A DNA stretch of 35,367 nt, from the NCBI GenBank assembly GCA_947177415.1, contig CAMWUK010000033.1, positions 1 through 35,367 on the forward strand, given 5' to 3'. Made by a program: the position numbers and the translations under genes. The notes beneath the pieces were generated by a model that was given only the letters and a program-made list of their open reading frames with translations, searched no databases and was not told the DNA's origin. Shown one piece after another: positions 1-7,693 of the stretch. Each line of letters opens with the position of its first letter. The stretch's first letter is position 1. The DNA comes from an uncultured Clostridiaceae bacterium. Lineage in GTDB: Bacteria > Bacillota > Clostridia > Lachnospirales > Lachnospiraceae.

Positions 1-89
1 CTCTTGAAATTGTTTTTGAATTTTCAAGGTTGTTTCACTGTTTAATTGTCAAAGTTCTTGTCCGCTTTCTCTTTCGAGACAGCTTATTT
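1..89 (-). other. Probable rRNA operon leader (edge of window)
   Basis: This stretch lies just downstream of a strong leftward promoter and contains no open frame. Read leftward it holds CTTTGACAATTAAACAG and CCTTGAAAATTC, which resemble the leader and spacer sequences that precede 16S rRNA in many Clostridia and Bacilli. No rRNA is inside the window, so the call is an inference from the promoter, the neighbouring tRNA genes and the leader-like sequence. Confidence 0.45.
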
Positions 90-118
90 ATAATAACATA
101 TTCATTTTCGTTTGTCAA
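90..118 (-). promoter_or_regulatory. Strong sigma-A promoter reading off the left edge
   Basis: On the minus strand a perfect -35 TTGACA (113-118) is followed after 17 bases by a -10 TATTAT (90-95). It directs transcription towards position 1. There is no coding frame below it, so it most likely drives a stable RNA operon that starts beyond the window edge. Confidence 0.7.
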
Positions 119-157
119 CAACTTTTTTTGATTTTTTTATTTTCTTTAAAACCAAAA

Positions 158-246
158 CGGAGAAGGAGGGATTTGAACCCTCGCACCGCTATTAACGACC
201 TACTCCCTTTCCAGGGGAGCCCCTTCAGCCTCTTGGGTACTTCTCC
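158..246 (-). tRNA. tRNA-Ser (anticodon GGA)
   Basis: The minus strand folds as a class II tRNA. The 7-bp acceptor stem is GGAGAAG paired with CTTCTCC, the discriminator is G, the anticodon loop CTGGAAA carries GGA, there is a long variable arm, and the T arm contains GGTTCAAATCC. CCA is not encoded. GGA decodes UCC and UCU serine codons. It lies downstream of a second serine tRNA and upstream of the probable rRNA promoter. Confidence 0.95.
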
Positions 247-296
247 AAATCTATATTGACAACAAAACTACATTTCTGCCGCCTCTTAAAGCGAAA

Positions 297-329
297 ATAA
301 AACCACCATGACTAAATTGGTGGTTTTAT
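297..329 (-). terminator. Terminator between the two tRNA-Ser genes
   Basis: A perfect 12-bp inverted repeat (ATAAAACCACCA with its complement) encloses a 9-base loop. Read leftward it is followed by a T-rich run. It lies directly after tRNA-Ser(UGA), so it probably ends that transcript. Confidence 0.7.
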
Positions 330-332
330 AAG

Positions 333-418
333 CGGAGAGGGTGGGATTCGAACCCACGTGTCCTTGCGGACAAACGGTTTTCAAGACCGCCTCGTTATGA
401 CCACTTCGATACCTCTCC
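333..418 (-). tRNA. tRNA-Ser (anticodon TGA)
   Basis: The minus strand gives a class II tRNA with acceptor stem GGAGAGG paired with CCTCTCC, discriminator G, anticodon loop CTTGAAA (TGA), a variable arm hairpin GTCCGCAAGGAC, and a T loop GGTTCGAATCC. CCA is not encoded. It reads UCA and related serine codons. A good promoter lies just upstream and a hairpin terminator just downstream. Confidence 0.95.
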
Positions 419-433
419 GTAACTTGCTTAGAT

Positions 434-462
434 AGTTTAACATTCTTTTCAGATTATGTCAA
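434..462 (-). promoter_or_regulatory. Promoter of tRNA-Ser(UGA)
   Basis: Leftward -35 TTGACA (457-462), a 17-base spacer and -10 TAAACT (434-439). It ends 15 bases before the tRNA 5' end, the usual position for a tRNA promoter. Confidence 0.75.
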
Positions 463-656
463 CACTTTTTTTCAACTTTTTTTATTTTTTTTATAATTTA
501 AACTAAATTATTCGTGTACTATATTACAAATCGTGACTATCACATCCGTAAAATGCTTTTATCCTCACCTGTTTGCAATCTTCATAAAGCAAACCATCTA
601 GCATGACTAAATCTTTCTTTGTAAACCTTTGGCTTACTTAAAAGCATAGTTCATGC

Positions 657-1361
657 TTAAGACCACAAATCATACTGTTTCAATATGATATCTCCTATCT
701 CAAGATCCTCTGGTGTCGTAATTTTAAGATTCGTATAACTTCCTTCCACCACTTTTATTTGATGATGTTTTATAAGTTCCACTACAGCAGCATCATCTGT
801 CGGAATTGGTAATTCATCTTTCCGCTTTATCAATTCTTGGTATGCAGATTTTATTAAACTAAACGAAAATGTTTGTGGTGTTTGTATTTGCCATAAAAAG
901 TTTCTATCTGGAGTTTCTTTTACAAATCTTTGTTGATTTAAAATTTTTATAGTATCTTTTACTGGTACTCCCACCACACAGGCATGAGATTTCTCTACTT
1001 CTGCTTGAAGTCTATACAAAATATCTTCTGTCAAAAAAGGTCTGGCTCCATCATGAATATAAACATAATCTGCATTCTCAATTACTTTGATTCCTTCGTA
1101 TACAGATTGGTATCTCTCTTTTCCTCCTGCAACAATCTTCTTCACTTTTTTAAATCCATATCGATTAACCACTTCTTTATCACAATATCTAATATCATTT
1201 TCTCTTGTTACTAATATTACTTCGTCTATAAAACTCTCTTCAAACACTTTTAAAGAATAGTATAAGATTGGATATCCCTTCAACTCCATATATTGTTTTG
1301 GGATGTCACTCTTCATTCTGCTTCCTTTTCCTGCTGCTAAAACAATTGCTACCCTTTTCAC
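657..1361 (-). CDS. ispD: 2-C-methyl-D-erythritol 4-phosphate cytidylyltransferase
   Basis: IspD transfers CMP from CTP to methylerythritol phosphate, the third step of the MEP route to isoprenoids in the cytosol. The N-terminal nucleotide-binding signature AIVLAAGKGSRM is followed by PKQYMEL, and the middle holds VYIHDGARPF and the TPQTF segment typical of the family. I prefer the GTG at 1361 (234 residues): it follows an AAAGGA site, while the upstream TTG at 1382 has no visible ribosome site. The product then matches the usual family length of about 230. It is the last gene of a leftward run after tsaD. A weak inverted repeat overlaps the stop codon. Confidence 0.93.
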   Translation of the reverse strand: MKRVAIVLAAGKGSRMKSDIPKQYMELKGYPILYYSLKVFEESFIDEVILVTRENDIRYCDKEVVNRYGFKKVKKIVAGGKERYQSVYEGIKVIENADYVYIHDGARPFLTEDILYRLQAEVEKSHACVVGVPVKDTIKILNQQRFVKETPDRNFLWQIQTPQTFSFSLIKSAYQELIKRKDELPIPTDDAAVVELIKHHQIKVVEGSYTNLKITTPEDLEIGDIILKQYDLWS

Positions 1362-1457
1362 TTTTCTGGTTTCCTTTCTCAAATAACGATGGAATACTTA
1401 TATTCTGATTATTGTTTTAAATGATAAAATGCATACTTCACTCTATATCTATCACAA

Positions 1458-2495
1458 TTATCTTTGCCCAATTTTTAAATTAGGAACAGCATTTAAATCC
1501 CACCCATGACATGTCCCTTTTATATACTCATAATATCCTGCCACACCAATCATCGCTGCATTGTCTGTGCAGTAAATAGGTGAAGGGTAATATAAAGAAA
1601 GATTCCTTTTGTTACATGTTTCTTCCATAGCTGCACGAAGTGCACTATTTGAAGCCACACCACCAGCTAAAGCAATTTTTTTGCTATTATATTTTTTTGC
1701 GGCTTGCATTGTCCTATCTACCAAAACATCTACTACTGCTTTTTGAAAAGATGCAGCTATATCTTCTGGAATAATCTGCTCACCTTTCATTTTACAACCA
1801 TTAATGTGATTCAATACCGCTGATTTTACGCCACTAAAACTAAAGTCCAGAGGTGCCTCTTCTATCTTCGCCTTAGGAAATGAAATTGCTAATGGATTTC
1901 CTTCTTTGGCAAGTTTATCAATCTTTGGACCTCCAGGATAACCAAGTCCAATTGCTCTGGCTACTTTATCAAAAGCTTCCCCCACTGCATCATCTCTTGT
2001 CCTCCCAATAATTTCATATTTTCCATAATCTACAACCTGCACAAGATGGGTATGTCCTCCTGATACAATTAAACTTAAGAATGGTGGCTCTAAATCCAAA
2101 TGTTCTATATAATTGGCAGATACATGTCCCTCTATGTGATGTATTCCAACAAGTGGCTTCTTTTTTGCAAAGCATATTGCCTTTGCTTCTGCTACCCCTA
2201 CCAAAAGTGCACCAACAAGTCCAGGACCATAAGTTACAGCTACTGCATCTATATCATCTAATGTAACATCCGCCTCAAATAATGCTTCTTCTATTACCTG
2301 GTTTATTTTTTCTATATGTTTTCGTGATGCTATTTCTGGCACTACACCTCCGTATAGCTTATGTAATTCAATTTGAGATGATATAACATTTGACAACACT
2401 TCTCTGCCATTACGCACTACCGCCGCTGCCGTTTCATCACAGGATGATTCAATTCCTAATACCAAAATATCTTCCTCTATATTTTGTTGTAACAT
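1458..2495 (-). CDS. tsaD: tRNA N6-adenosine threonylcarbamoyltransferase
   Basis: TsaD moves the threonylcarbamoyl group onto A37 of ANN-decoding tRNAs, making t6A together with TsaB and TsaE. The 345-residue product has the ASKHA start [15 protein letters not shown], the metal-binding HHIEGH with histidines near 120 and 124, the SGGHT segment, and the GGVASN loop near the C-terminus, all typical of bacterial TsaD. It starts 20 bases after the preceding gene, with AAGG upstream. tsaE and tsaB lie higher in the same leftward cluster, so all three bacterial t6A-complex partners are encoded within 5 kb. Confidence 0.96.
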   Translation of the reverse strand: MLQQNIEEDILVLGIESSCDETAAAVVRNGREVLSNVISSQIELHKLYGGVVPEIASRKHIEKINQVIEEALFEADVTLDDIDAVAVTYGPGLVGALLVGVAEAKAICFAKKKPLVGIHHIEGHVSANYIEHLDLEPPFLSLIVSGGHTHLVQVVDYGKYEIIGRTRDDAVGEAFDKVARAIGLGYPGGPKIDKLAKEGNPLAISFPKAKIEEAPLDFSFSGVKSAVLNHINGCKMKGEQIIPEDIAASFQKAVVDVLVDRTMQAAKKYNSKKIALAGGVASNSALRAAMEETCNKRNLSLYYPSPIYCTDNAAMIGVAGYYEYIKGTCHGWDLNAVPNLKIGQR

Positions 2496-2515
2496 AGCTA
2501 TTGTACCTTACCTTT

Positions 2516-3121
2516 CTATTCCTGTTTCTCATCTTCACTTCTGACTAATTCCCACCCCAAAATCTTCCACTTATCTTTTTCATCTTTTCGTAGAATAAAC
2601 TGTTCATAGGTTTTATTATATCCTCTATTCTCTTGGATAAGATATGATACTTCCAATGTTGCATACTCTTTTCCTTCTAGTTTCTTTTCTGTAGTAGAAC
2701 TTTCTTTATCTATTACATAGTTACTTATGGTCCGTTTTGCCTTTTGATATTCTTTTATTTCTTTCTTTAAATCTTCTAATTGCTGTTCTAAAGAATTGGC
2801 TGCTACTAATTCATCATCAAAGAGCATCCGCATTTGTCCTACAATCGCCGATAAATCTTTATCTGACAAATCTTGATTATAGACACAGCTCTGTAAACGG
2901 CTATACATCTTTAATACTTCCCTTGGTGTACTTGGATAATCAATATTCAAATCTTTATTTAATAATGTATTCACTTCTTCATTTTTGCTATGAATCATTT
3001 TATCTTCTTCCACTTTGTTTCTACCCTGTTCAAGTATTGCCCAAAATCCTATTACTATCGCTATTACAACTGCAAACATAATTACAATAACTGTTGTTGT
3101 TTTCTGTTTTGATTTTTTCAT
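2516..3121 (-). CDS. Membrane-anchored protein of unknown function
   Basis: The 201-residue protein begins with a lysine-rich MKKSKQK, then one hydrophobic segment (about residues 10-30), then a charged extracytoplasmic region with a predicted coiled coil near 105-130 (LEQQLEDLKKEIKEYQKAK). The C-terminal half reads like a small alpha/beta fold of the NTF2 or lipoprotein kind (QFILRKDEKDKWKILGWEL). I do not recognise a named family with confidence. It is embedded between rnz and tsaD with short spacers and an AGGAG site, so it is a real gene of that operon. Confidence 0.7.
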   Translation of the reverse strand: MKKSKQKTTTVIVIMFAVVIAIVIGFWAILEQGRNKVEEDKMIHSKNEEVNTLLNKDLNIDYPSTPREVLKMYSRLQSCVYNQDLSDKDLSAIVGQMRMLFDDELVAANSLEQQLEDLKKEIKEYQKAKRTISNYVIDKESSTTEKKLEGKEYATLEVSYLIQENRGYNKTYEQFILRKDEKDKWKILGWELVRSEDEKQE

Positions 3122-3163
3122 AATACCACTCCTTTCTTTTACCTTTTGCTAAAACTCTTCTTG

Positions 3164-4084
3164 TTATTTCTCACTCTTATCAAACTCTAATGTTACACTA
3201 CGTTTGTCTTTGGGAATCACTGTATTAGGAAAAATTTTTCTTACTTCTTCACCATACTCTTCAGGCCGCACCAAGGAAGGGCTATAATGAGTAAGCCACA
3301 TCTGCTCTGGCTGTGCCTCTTTTGCTAATTCTGCTGCTTCATAGAATGTCATGTGTTTATGTTCTACTGCTTTGTCTTGCTTGTCGGGCTCACCATACAT
3401 ACCTTCACATATAAATAAATCGGCATCTTTTGCCTGTTTCGCTATAATTGGAAGTGGTCTGGTATCCGTACAATATGTAACTTTAATTCCCTTCCTTTTT
3501 GGTCCAAGTACCATGTCAGGTGTATAGGTTATTCCTTCTGGGGTTTCTACTGTTTCTCCTTTTTGTAATCTTGACCAGTAATTTAATGGAATATTCTGTT
3601 CTTTCGCTTTTTCTGCTAAAAATTTGCCTCCACGTTTTACTTTTAAAGTATATCCATAACAAGTTATACTGTGTTTCACCCGGAACGCTTCTATCTGATA
3701 ACCGTTTTGTTCCATTACCATTTCCGGATCTGTTATTTCTATGTATTCTAAGGAAAAAGGAAGTTCTGGTGCTATCACTCTTAAAGAAGATACCACCTTT
3801 TCCAATCCCTTTGGACCAATTAAAGTCACAGGTTTTGTTCGTTCTGCATTTCCCATAGACAGCAACAGCCCTGGAAGTCCGCTGATATGATCTCCATGAT
3901 AATGTGTAAAACAAATAGTATCTATATCATGAAAACTCCATCCTTTTTCCCGAATGGCAATCTGTGTACCTTCTCCACAATCAATAAGAAGACTGCTACC
4001 ATTTAATCTTGTCATTAATGCTGTCAGCCATCTTCTTGGAAGGGGCATCATCCCTCCTGTTCCTAATAAACAAATATCCAGCAT
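3164..4084 (-). CDS. rnz: Ribonuclease Z
   Basis: RNase Z cuts the 3' trailer from tRNA precursors that lack an encoded CCA, which fits the four CCA-less tRNA genes in this window. The 306-residue metallo-beta-lactamase protein carries HYHGDH (H61, H63, D65, H66), LLIDCGEGTQ before it, and later ICEGMYG, KHMTFYEAAELA and LTHYSPS, the standard order in RNase Z. Start: ATG preceded by GGAGG. It sits between a zinc-ribbon gene and an anchored protein in the tsa cluster. Confidence 0.95.
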   Translation of the reverse strand: MLDICLLGTGGMMPLPRRWLTALMTRLNGSSLLIDCGEGTQIAIREKGWSFHDIDTICFTHYHGDHISGLPGLLLSMGNAERTKPVTLIGPKGLEKVVSSLRVIAPELPFSLEYIEITDPEMVMEQNGYQIEAFRVKHSITCYGYTLKVKRGGKFLAEKAKEQNIPLNYWSRLQKGETVETPEGITYTPDMVLGPKRKGIKVTYCTDTRPLPIIAKQAKDADLFICEGMYGEPDKQDKAVEHKHMTFYEAAELAKEAQPEQMWLTHYSPSLVRPEEYGEEVRKIFPNTVIPKDKRSVTLEFDKSEK

Positions 4085-4118
4085 ATTTTCTATCCTCCAT
4101 ACATCTTTATGTTTCTTT

Positions 4119-4189
4119 GTAACTGTTTAGAATCTACAAAATCACTTGACTTATCTTGAGAAAATAAATGAGAGATCCTAAACAGTTAC
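4119..4189 (+). repeat. Inverted-repeat element of the GTAACTGTT family
   Basis: Perfect 12-bp ends GTAACTGTTTAG and CTAAACAGTTAC face each other across 71 bp in the gap between two genes. The ends resemble those of the other miniature elements in the window. I could not find a matching 8-bp duplication here, so it may be old or may simply act as a hairpin. Confidence 0.5.
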
Positions 4190-4216
4190 CAGATAGATTT
4201 TCCTGCTGACACATTT

Positions 4217-4435
4217 TTACAAAACTTCTAACTTATCTTCCCTTTTAACTGGTATCAAGAAATTTGCTATCAATTTATCATAACAATCTTCACACAAATA
4301 AAATGTATCTACCTTTAAATCATTTCTGGAAAAGTATCCCCATTCTTTTTTTCCTTCAAATATATCTTCTCTTAATAAACCATTTTCCTCTTTTATTTTT
4401 CTTCCACATGCATTACATTGAATATTACGCTTCAT
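4217..4435 (-). CDS. Small zinc-ribbon-like protein
   Basis: The 72-residue product has two CxxC pairs, CNACG near the N-terminus and CEDCYD near residue 50, which could bind one zinc ion as a ribbon. The middle (WGYFSRNDLKVDTFYLCEDC) looks like a conserved Firmicutes small-protein type, but I cannot attach a function. GGAGG precedes the ATG. It lies between rimI and rnz, flanked by a 131-bp gap that holds an inverted repeat. Confidence 0.7.
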   Translation of the reverse strand: MKRNIQCNACGRKIKEENGLLREDIFEGKKEWGYFSRNDLKVDTFYLCEDCYDKLIANFLIPVKREDKLEVL

Positions 4436-4569
4436 GAAATTCCCTCCACTTTATCTGATTGGTTTCCTGCTTCCTTTCTATGCTCTGATTATAAAATGTA
4501 TATCGACATTTTTCCATAGGAAACCCTTAGTGAGTAAGGAAAATATTGTAATCTATGTCTAAACCTCAA

Positions 4570-5001
4570 TTATTCTTTCCACATAATCATGGCATCCTCT
4601 TGGGGCAAATCATAAAAATCCTTTCGTATTCCTACTGAGTGGAATCCCATTTTTTCATACAGATGTAAGGCTGCATGATTACTCACCCTGACCTCTAATG
4701 TGTAGGCATCCAGTTTTCTGGATTCTCCTTCTTTTAAAGTATACCTTAATAGGGCAGCCCCGACTCCCCTTCCTTGATATTCTTTCTTCACAGCCACATT
4801 AGTAATTTGACCTTCTCCAGCCACACCCCATACACCACAATATCCAAGAATCTGTTCTTTATCTTCTGCTACTAAATATATATTTTCTTTTTTAGATAAC
4901 GCATCAAGAAAATCTTGTCTGCTCCATGGTCTTGTAAAGAGAGTCTGTTCTATTGCACAAACTTGCTCTAAATCCTCTTTTCTCATATACCGAAGATTCA
5001 C
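4570..5001 (-). CDS. rimI: Ribosomal protein S18-alanine N-acetyltransferase
   Basis: A GNAT acetyltransferase of 143 residues that acetylates the N-terminus of ribosomal protein S18. The acetyl-CoA loop VKKEYQGRGVGAALL and the C-terminal VSNHAALHLYEKMGFHSVGIRKDFY match RimI closely. The GTG start overlaps the tsaB stop (GTGTGA), with GGAG six bases before it, so translation is coupled. The tsaE-tsaB-rimI order is a common Firmicutes arrangement. Confidence 0.93.
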   Translation of the reverse strand: MNLRYMRKEDLEQVCAIEQTLFTRPWSRQDFLDALSKKENIYLVAEDKEQILGYCGVWGVAGEGQITNVAVKKEYQGRGVGAALLRYTLKEGESRKLDAYTLEVRVSNHAALHLYEKMGFHSVGIRKDFYDLPQEDAMIMWKE

Positions 5002-5720
5002 ACCTGCTTCTCCTTCTCTTGTTTGATTCTCTCCATACGTTCTCTCTCTGCCTGTGATAACCGCAGATATTCTGGTTTATGTTCTCTGGCATGCTCTACT
5101 CTTCCCTCTTTATAGTAAATTTCTGCCAAAACACCCACTGCAGATGCCCTCTGTCGTGCTAAATGTGCTGGTGCAAGATGAAAAGGAACCTGTAATTGTT
5201 TCTCTATCGTCTCCTTATACACTGGAACCCCGTCACCAAGAAAAATAACCTTTTTACCCTCTTTATTAATTTTTTCAATAATTTCTGTTATACTCACTGC
5301 ATTCTGTGGAATAATATTTATCATTTTACCATTCTCGAAAGTATATAATCCGGTATATACTTGATTCCGTCTGGCATCCATCAATGGACAAATCATAGAT
5401 TCTACACCATAAAGATTGTACGCCAATCCATCTACAGTAGGCACAGATATAATGGGCTTATCCAAGGCAAGTCCCAATCCCTTTGCTGTTGCCGAACCAA
5501 TACGAAGCCCTGTAAAAGACCCTGGTCCTGATGCTACAGCAATGGCATCTATAGTACTTAAATCCAGATCTATTTGTTTTGTAATCTCATCTAACATAGG
5601 AAGCAGCGTTTGGGAATGTGTTTTTTTATAATTTATAGTATACTCTGCAAGTACGCATTCCTCTTCTACTATAGCTATGGACGCTACCATTCCCGAACTG
5701 TCTAATGCTAAAATTCTCAT
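4998..5720 (-). CDS. tsaB: t6A complex dimerisation protein TsaB
   Basis: TsaB is the inactive TsaD paralogue that scaffolds the t6A-forming complex. The 240-residue protein starts MRILALDSSGMVASIAIV and contains GPGSFTGLRIG (about 65-75) and MDARRNQVYTGLY (about 113-125), the signature segments of the family. The C-terminal tail after residue 210 is charged and probably helical. It overlaps rimI by four bases and follows tsaE by 18 bases. Confidence 0.95.
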   Translation of the reverse strand: MRILALDSSGMVASIAIVEEECVLAEYTINYKKTHSQTLLPMLDEITKQIDLDLSTIDAIAVASGPGSFTGLRIGSATAKGLGLALDKPIISVPTVDGLAYNLYGVESMICPLMDARRNQVYTGLYTFENGKMINIIPQNAVSITEIIEKINKEGKKVIFLGDGVPVYKETIEKQLQVPFHLAPAHLARQRASAVGVLAEIYYKEGRVEHAREHKPEYLRLSQAERERMERIKQEKEKQV

Positions 5721-5738
5721 TTTCTAATTCCTTTCTGA

Positions 5739-6173
5739 CTATTGTGCTGACTGAATCCGTATATTCCGGTAATCAAATCCTTTTATTAAATCCTTCTCTA
5801 TTGTAATGGTTGTGATGTTTTCTGGAAGTATTTCCTCTATTAAGTTGGCCCATTCAATAAGACAAACCCCTTTTCCATAAAAATAATCTTCATAACCAAT
5901 CTCGTCCATCTCATCAATATCACTAATGCGGTATACATCAAAGTGATAAAAAGGCAGTCTTCCTTCCTCATATTCCTGCACAATAGTAAAAGTAGGGCTG
6001 GAAACTGGTTCTTGGATCTGTAATCCTTTGGCAAAACCTTGGGTAAATACTGTCTTACCAACTCCTAAATCCCCCAACAAACAATACACCTCTCCCGGCT
6101 GTGCTTGTTCCCCCAATAAATATCCAGTCTGGTAGGTATCTTCTGCTCGTAAACTTTCTATTATTTTTTCCAT
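5739..6173 (-). CDS. tsaE: tRNA threonylcarbamoyladenosine ATPase TsaE
   Basis: TsaE is the P-loop ATPase that powers or resets the TsaB-TsaD complex. The 144-residue product has the Walker A motif GDLGVGKT (34-41), the family signature SSPTFTIVQEY, HFDVYR, and the IEWAN segment near 108. Length and motif order match the family. AGGAGAG precedes the start. It overlaps nothing but follows the YcxB-like gene by only nine bases. Confidence 0.95.
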   Translation of the reverse strand: MEKIIESLRAEDTYQTGYLLGEQAQPGEVYCLLGDLGVGKTVFTQGFAKGLQIQEPVSSPTFTIVQEYEEGRLPFYHFDVYRISDIDEMDEIGYEDYFYGKGVCLIEWANLIEEILPENITTITIEKDLIKGFDYRNIRIQSAQ

Positions 6174-6182
6174 GTTACTCTC

Positions 6183-6668
6183 CTACTTTTTTACTTTTTC
6201 CTGAATCAATACTTTAATTTGCTGAAGTTCTTCTACAAATTGTTCTTTGGGCAAAATACAGGCATGTACTCTTGATGTAAATAGAAGTATTTGTTTTCGA
6301 TCTTCTTTTACTCTCACAATATTCTCCCATGATACTTCCGCTTTTTCTTTTCCCTGATAAATCTTTAATCCATTGCTGTCAAATTCATATTCCAGTGCTG
6401 CTTTATATGCTTCATTCTTTGTAGTCTGTTGTGCTGCTTTTTGCAACAATAATAATGGCTGAATAACCGTCCACAACAAACCAATAAAAAGAAATATAAT
6501 ATTTGTTCTCATATCATGTTTCCCAAAAGTAGTTATTACGTACATAAGGGATAAAAGGCTAATTATTAAACCAAAAATCCCTCCAAAGCTTTTGTAATTG
6601 TATTGAAGCAAAAAATGATACAAATCCCATACACCTAACTTTATCTTGATTTTTATTGTCTTTTCCAC
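6183..6668 (-). CDS. YcxB-like membrane protein
   Basis: The 161-residue protein has two hydrophobic segments (about 30-47 and 55-75) followed by a soluble tail. The tail has the pattern of the YcxB-like domain: EYEFDSNGLKIYQGKEKAEVSWENIVRV written across residues 92-119, then a short strand and CILPKEQF. The start is GTG, set by GGAGG seven bases upstream; the overlapping ATG is out of frame. It is the first gene of the tsaE-tsaB-rimI run. The family has no settled function. Confidence 0.75.
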   Translation of the reverse strand: MEKTIKIKIKLGVWDLYHFLLQYNYKSFGGIFGLIISLLSLMYVITTFGKHDMRTNIIFLFIGLLWTVIQPLLLLQKAAQQTTKNEAYKAALEYEFDSNGLKIYQGKEKAEVSWENIVRVKEDRKQILLFTSRVHACILPKEQFVEELQQIKVLIQEKVKK

Positions 6669-6791
6669 ATTCTTTCCTCCATAATCCGGCTTTTTTATCT
6701 TTTATATAGATTAATTATATCATCTATCTTCTTCAAAGGATATCATAATAATGAAACCATAATTATCTTTTTTATTATAGCAATATTCAAC

Positions 6792-6831
6792 AAAAAAAGC
6801 AACGATACAGACATAACTCCATATCGTTGCT
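6792..6831 (-). terminator. Terminator after the tRNA-Tyr/tRNA-Leu pair
   Basis: Read leftward, AGCAACGATA and TATCGTTGCT form a 10-bp stem with a 14-base loop, followed by a run of seven T. It would end the transcript of the two tRNA genes, although a 33-bp inserted element now lies between it and tRNA-Leu. Confidence 0.8.
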
Positions 6832-6842
6832 CCCATGTGATT

Positions 6843-6875
6843 GTTACTATTCACACCTACAGTGCTTACAGTAAC
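6843..6875 (+). mobile_element. 33-bp miniature inverted-repeat element, 8-bp duplication
   Basis: The element runs from GTTACTATTCAC to its approximate inverse CTTACAGTAAC. It is flanked by perfect direct repeats ATGTGATT at 6835-6842 and 6876-6883, as expected for an 8-bp target duplication. It is nearly identical to the first 33 bp of the 145-bp elements in this window. It has landed between tRNA-Leu and its terminator. Confidence 0.85.
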
Positions 6876-6888
6876 ATGTGATTCATTA

Positions 6889-6974
6889 TGCCGCAGACCG
6901 GAATCGAACCGGTACGGGTATCACTACCCACAGGATTTTAAGTCCTGGGCGTCTGCCAGTTCCGCCACTGCGGC
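6889..6974 (-). tRNA. tRNA-Leu (anticodon TAA)
   Basis: Minus-strand class II tRNA with acceptor GCCGCAG paired with CTGCGGC, discriminator A, D-arm TGGCGGAACTGGCAGACGC, anticodon loop CTTAAAA (TAA), and T loop GGTTCGATTCC. The encoded end lacks CCA. It is separated by 17 bases from tRNA-Tyr upstream and shares its promoter. Confidence 0.95.
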
Positions 6975-6991
6975 GTATTCCTTTCGGAAAA

Positions 6992-7073
6992 TGGATGGAG
7001 GTGGATTCGAACCACCGAAGCAATATGCAGCAGATTTACAGTCTGTCCCCTTTGGCCACTCGGGAATCCATCC
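6992..7073 (-). tRNA. tRNA-Tyr (anticodon GTA)
   Basis: Minus-strand class II tRNA: acceptor GGATGGA paired with TCCATCC, discriminator A, anticodon loop CTGTAAA (GTA), long variable arm and T loop GGTTCGAATCC. First gene of a two-tRNA transcript with tRNA-Leu. Confidence 0.95.
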
Positions 7074-7103
7074 ATGTTGTTATAAAACTCTTGACAAGTT
7101 ATT

Positions 7104-7131
7104 ATTATAACAGTTTTTTCCAAAAATGCAA
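7104..7131 (-). promoter_or_regulatory. Promoter of the tRNA-Tyr/tRNA-Leu pair
   Basis: Leftward -35 TTGCAT (7126-7131), 16-base spacer and perfect -10 TATAAT (7104-7109). It ends 30 bases before tRNA-Tyr. Confidence 0.7.
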
Positions 7132-7150
7132 GCTTTTTTTCTTATTTTTT

Positions 7151-7342
7151 TCACTCTTCTTTCTTTCGGATATTCTTTACACTTTTTTCCAACTGCTTTC
7201 TGGGTATCATAATCTGATGTCCACATCCTAAACATTTCAACCGGAAGTCAATTCCAATTCGCAACACTTCCCACTCTGCACATCCACATGGATGTTGTTT
7301 CTTTAATTTTACAATATCCTGTAATTGTATATCCATTGGCAT
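7151..7342 (-). CDS. DUF951 family protein
   Basis: A 63-residue protein that reads almost entirely as the DUF951 family: DIQLQDIVKLKKQHPCG, then EWEVLRIGIDFRLKCLGCG, then the basic tail MIPRKQLEKSVKNI. Three cysteines (HPCGC and CLGCG) could bind metal. The family is widespread in Firmicutes, and its function is not established. The start ATG has AAGGGATG eight bases upstream. It stands alone between tRNA-Tyr and an intergenic repeat. Confidence 0.85.
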   Translation of the reverse strand: MPMDIQLQDIVKLKKQHPCGCAEWEVLRIGIDFRLKCLGCGHQIMIPRKQLEKSVKNIRKKEE

Positions 7343-7381
7343 ATTTCTATCATCCCTTCATATATCATATAATGTATGCTA

Positions 7382-7547
7382 GTACAGTTTTGCCAGAATA
7401 TACAACATGACTAAAAGTATTATAAATTGGCTGGCAAAATATTCATGTATGGCATTAAGCATATAAAAATATATGTGCAAATTGCTCTCTGTGAGCAAGC
7501 TCCCTCATGCAATTTGCACATATACTTTTGCATAGCTGAACTGTTAC
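7382..7547 (+). repeat. Structured intergenic repeat, type C copy 1
   Basis: About 166 bp ending in CTGAACTGTTAC, shared with 10586-10772. Common segments are GCCAGAATATACAA, a TGGCATTAAGCATATAAAAA-like block, and a hairpin of GTGCAAATTGC against GCAATTTGCAC around GAGCAAGCT. The left end (GTACAGTTTTGCC) is a degraded version of the family ends. No clear 8-bp duplication is visible. With this element, the 350-bp gap to the next gene is explained apart from the promoter at 7578. Confidence 0.7.
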
Positions 7548-7577
7548 CTATACATATTATAAATATTTTTCTTCCTC

Positions 7578-7606
7578 TTGACAACCTAAATATATTGTTG
7601 TAGTAT
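7578..7606 (+). promoter_or_regulatory. Promoter of the hemolysin III gene
   Basis: Perfect -35 TTGACA (7578-7583), 17-base spacer and -10 TAGTAT (7601-7606). It leaves an untranslated leader of about 80 bases before the ATG at 7694. Confidence 0.75.
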
Positions 7607-7693
7607 AAAATACAAAGCAACGTAGTTTTAAAAACCACATCACATAATTACGATAATTATTTCATGGATTTTATAAGAAAGAGAGGGATTATT

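Noticed and set aside
3516-3914. 132-codon frame overlapping RNase Z
   Set aside because: Shifted-frame shadow of rnz with biased composition and no ribosome site.
6841-7231. Rightward frames of 89 and 117 codons over the tRNA-Leu/tRNA-Tyr region
   Set aside because: They lie opposite two well-folded tRNA genes, have no ribosome site and no protein-like features.
7420-7638. 72-codon leftward frame in the gap before the hemolysin III gene
   Set aside because: It spans the structured repeat and the opposite-strand promoter and lacks a ribosome site.
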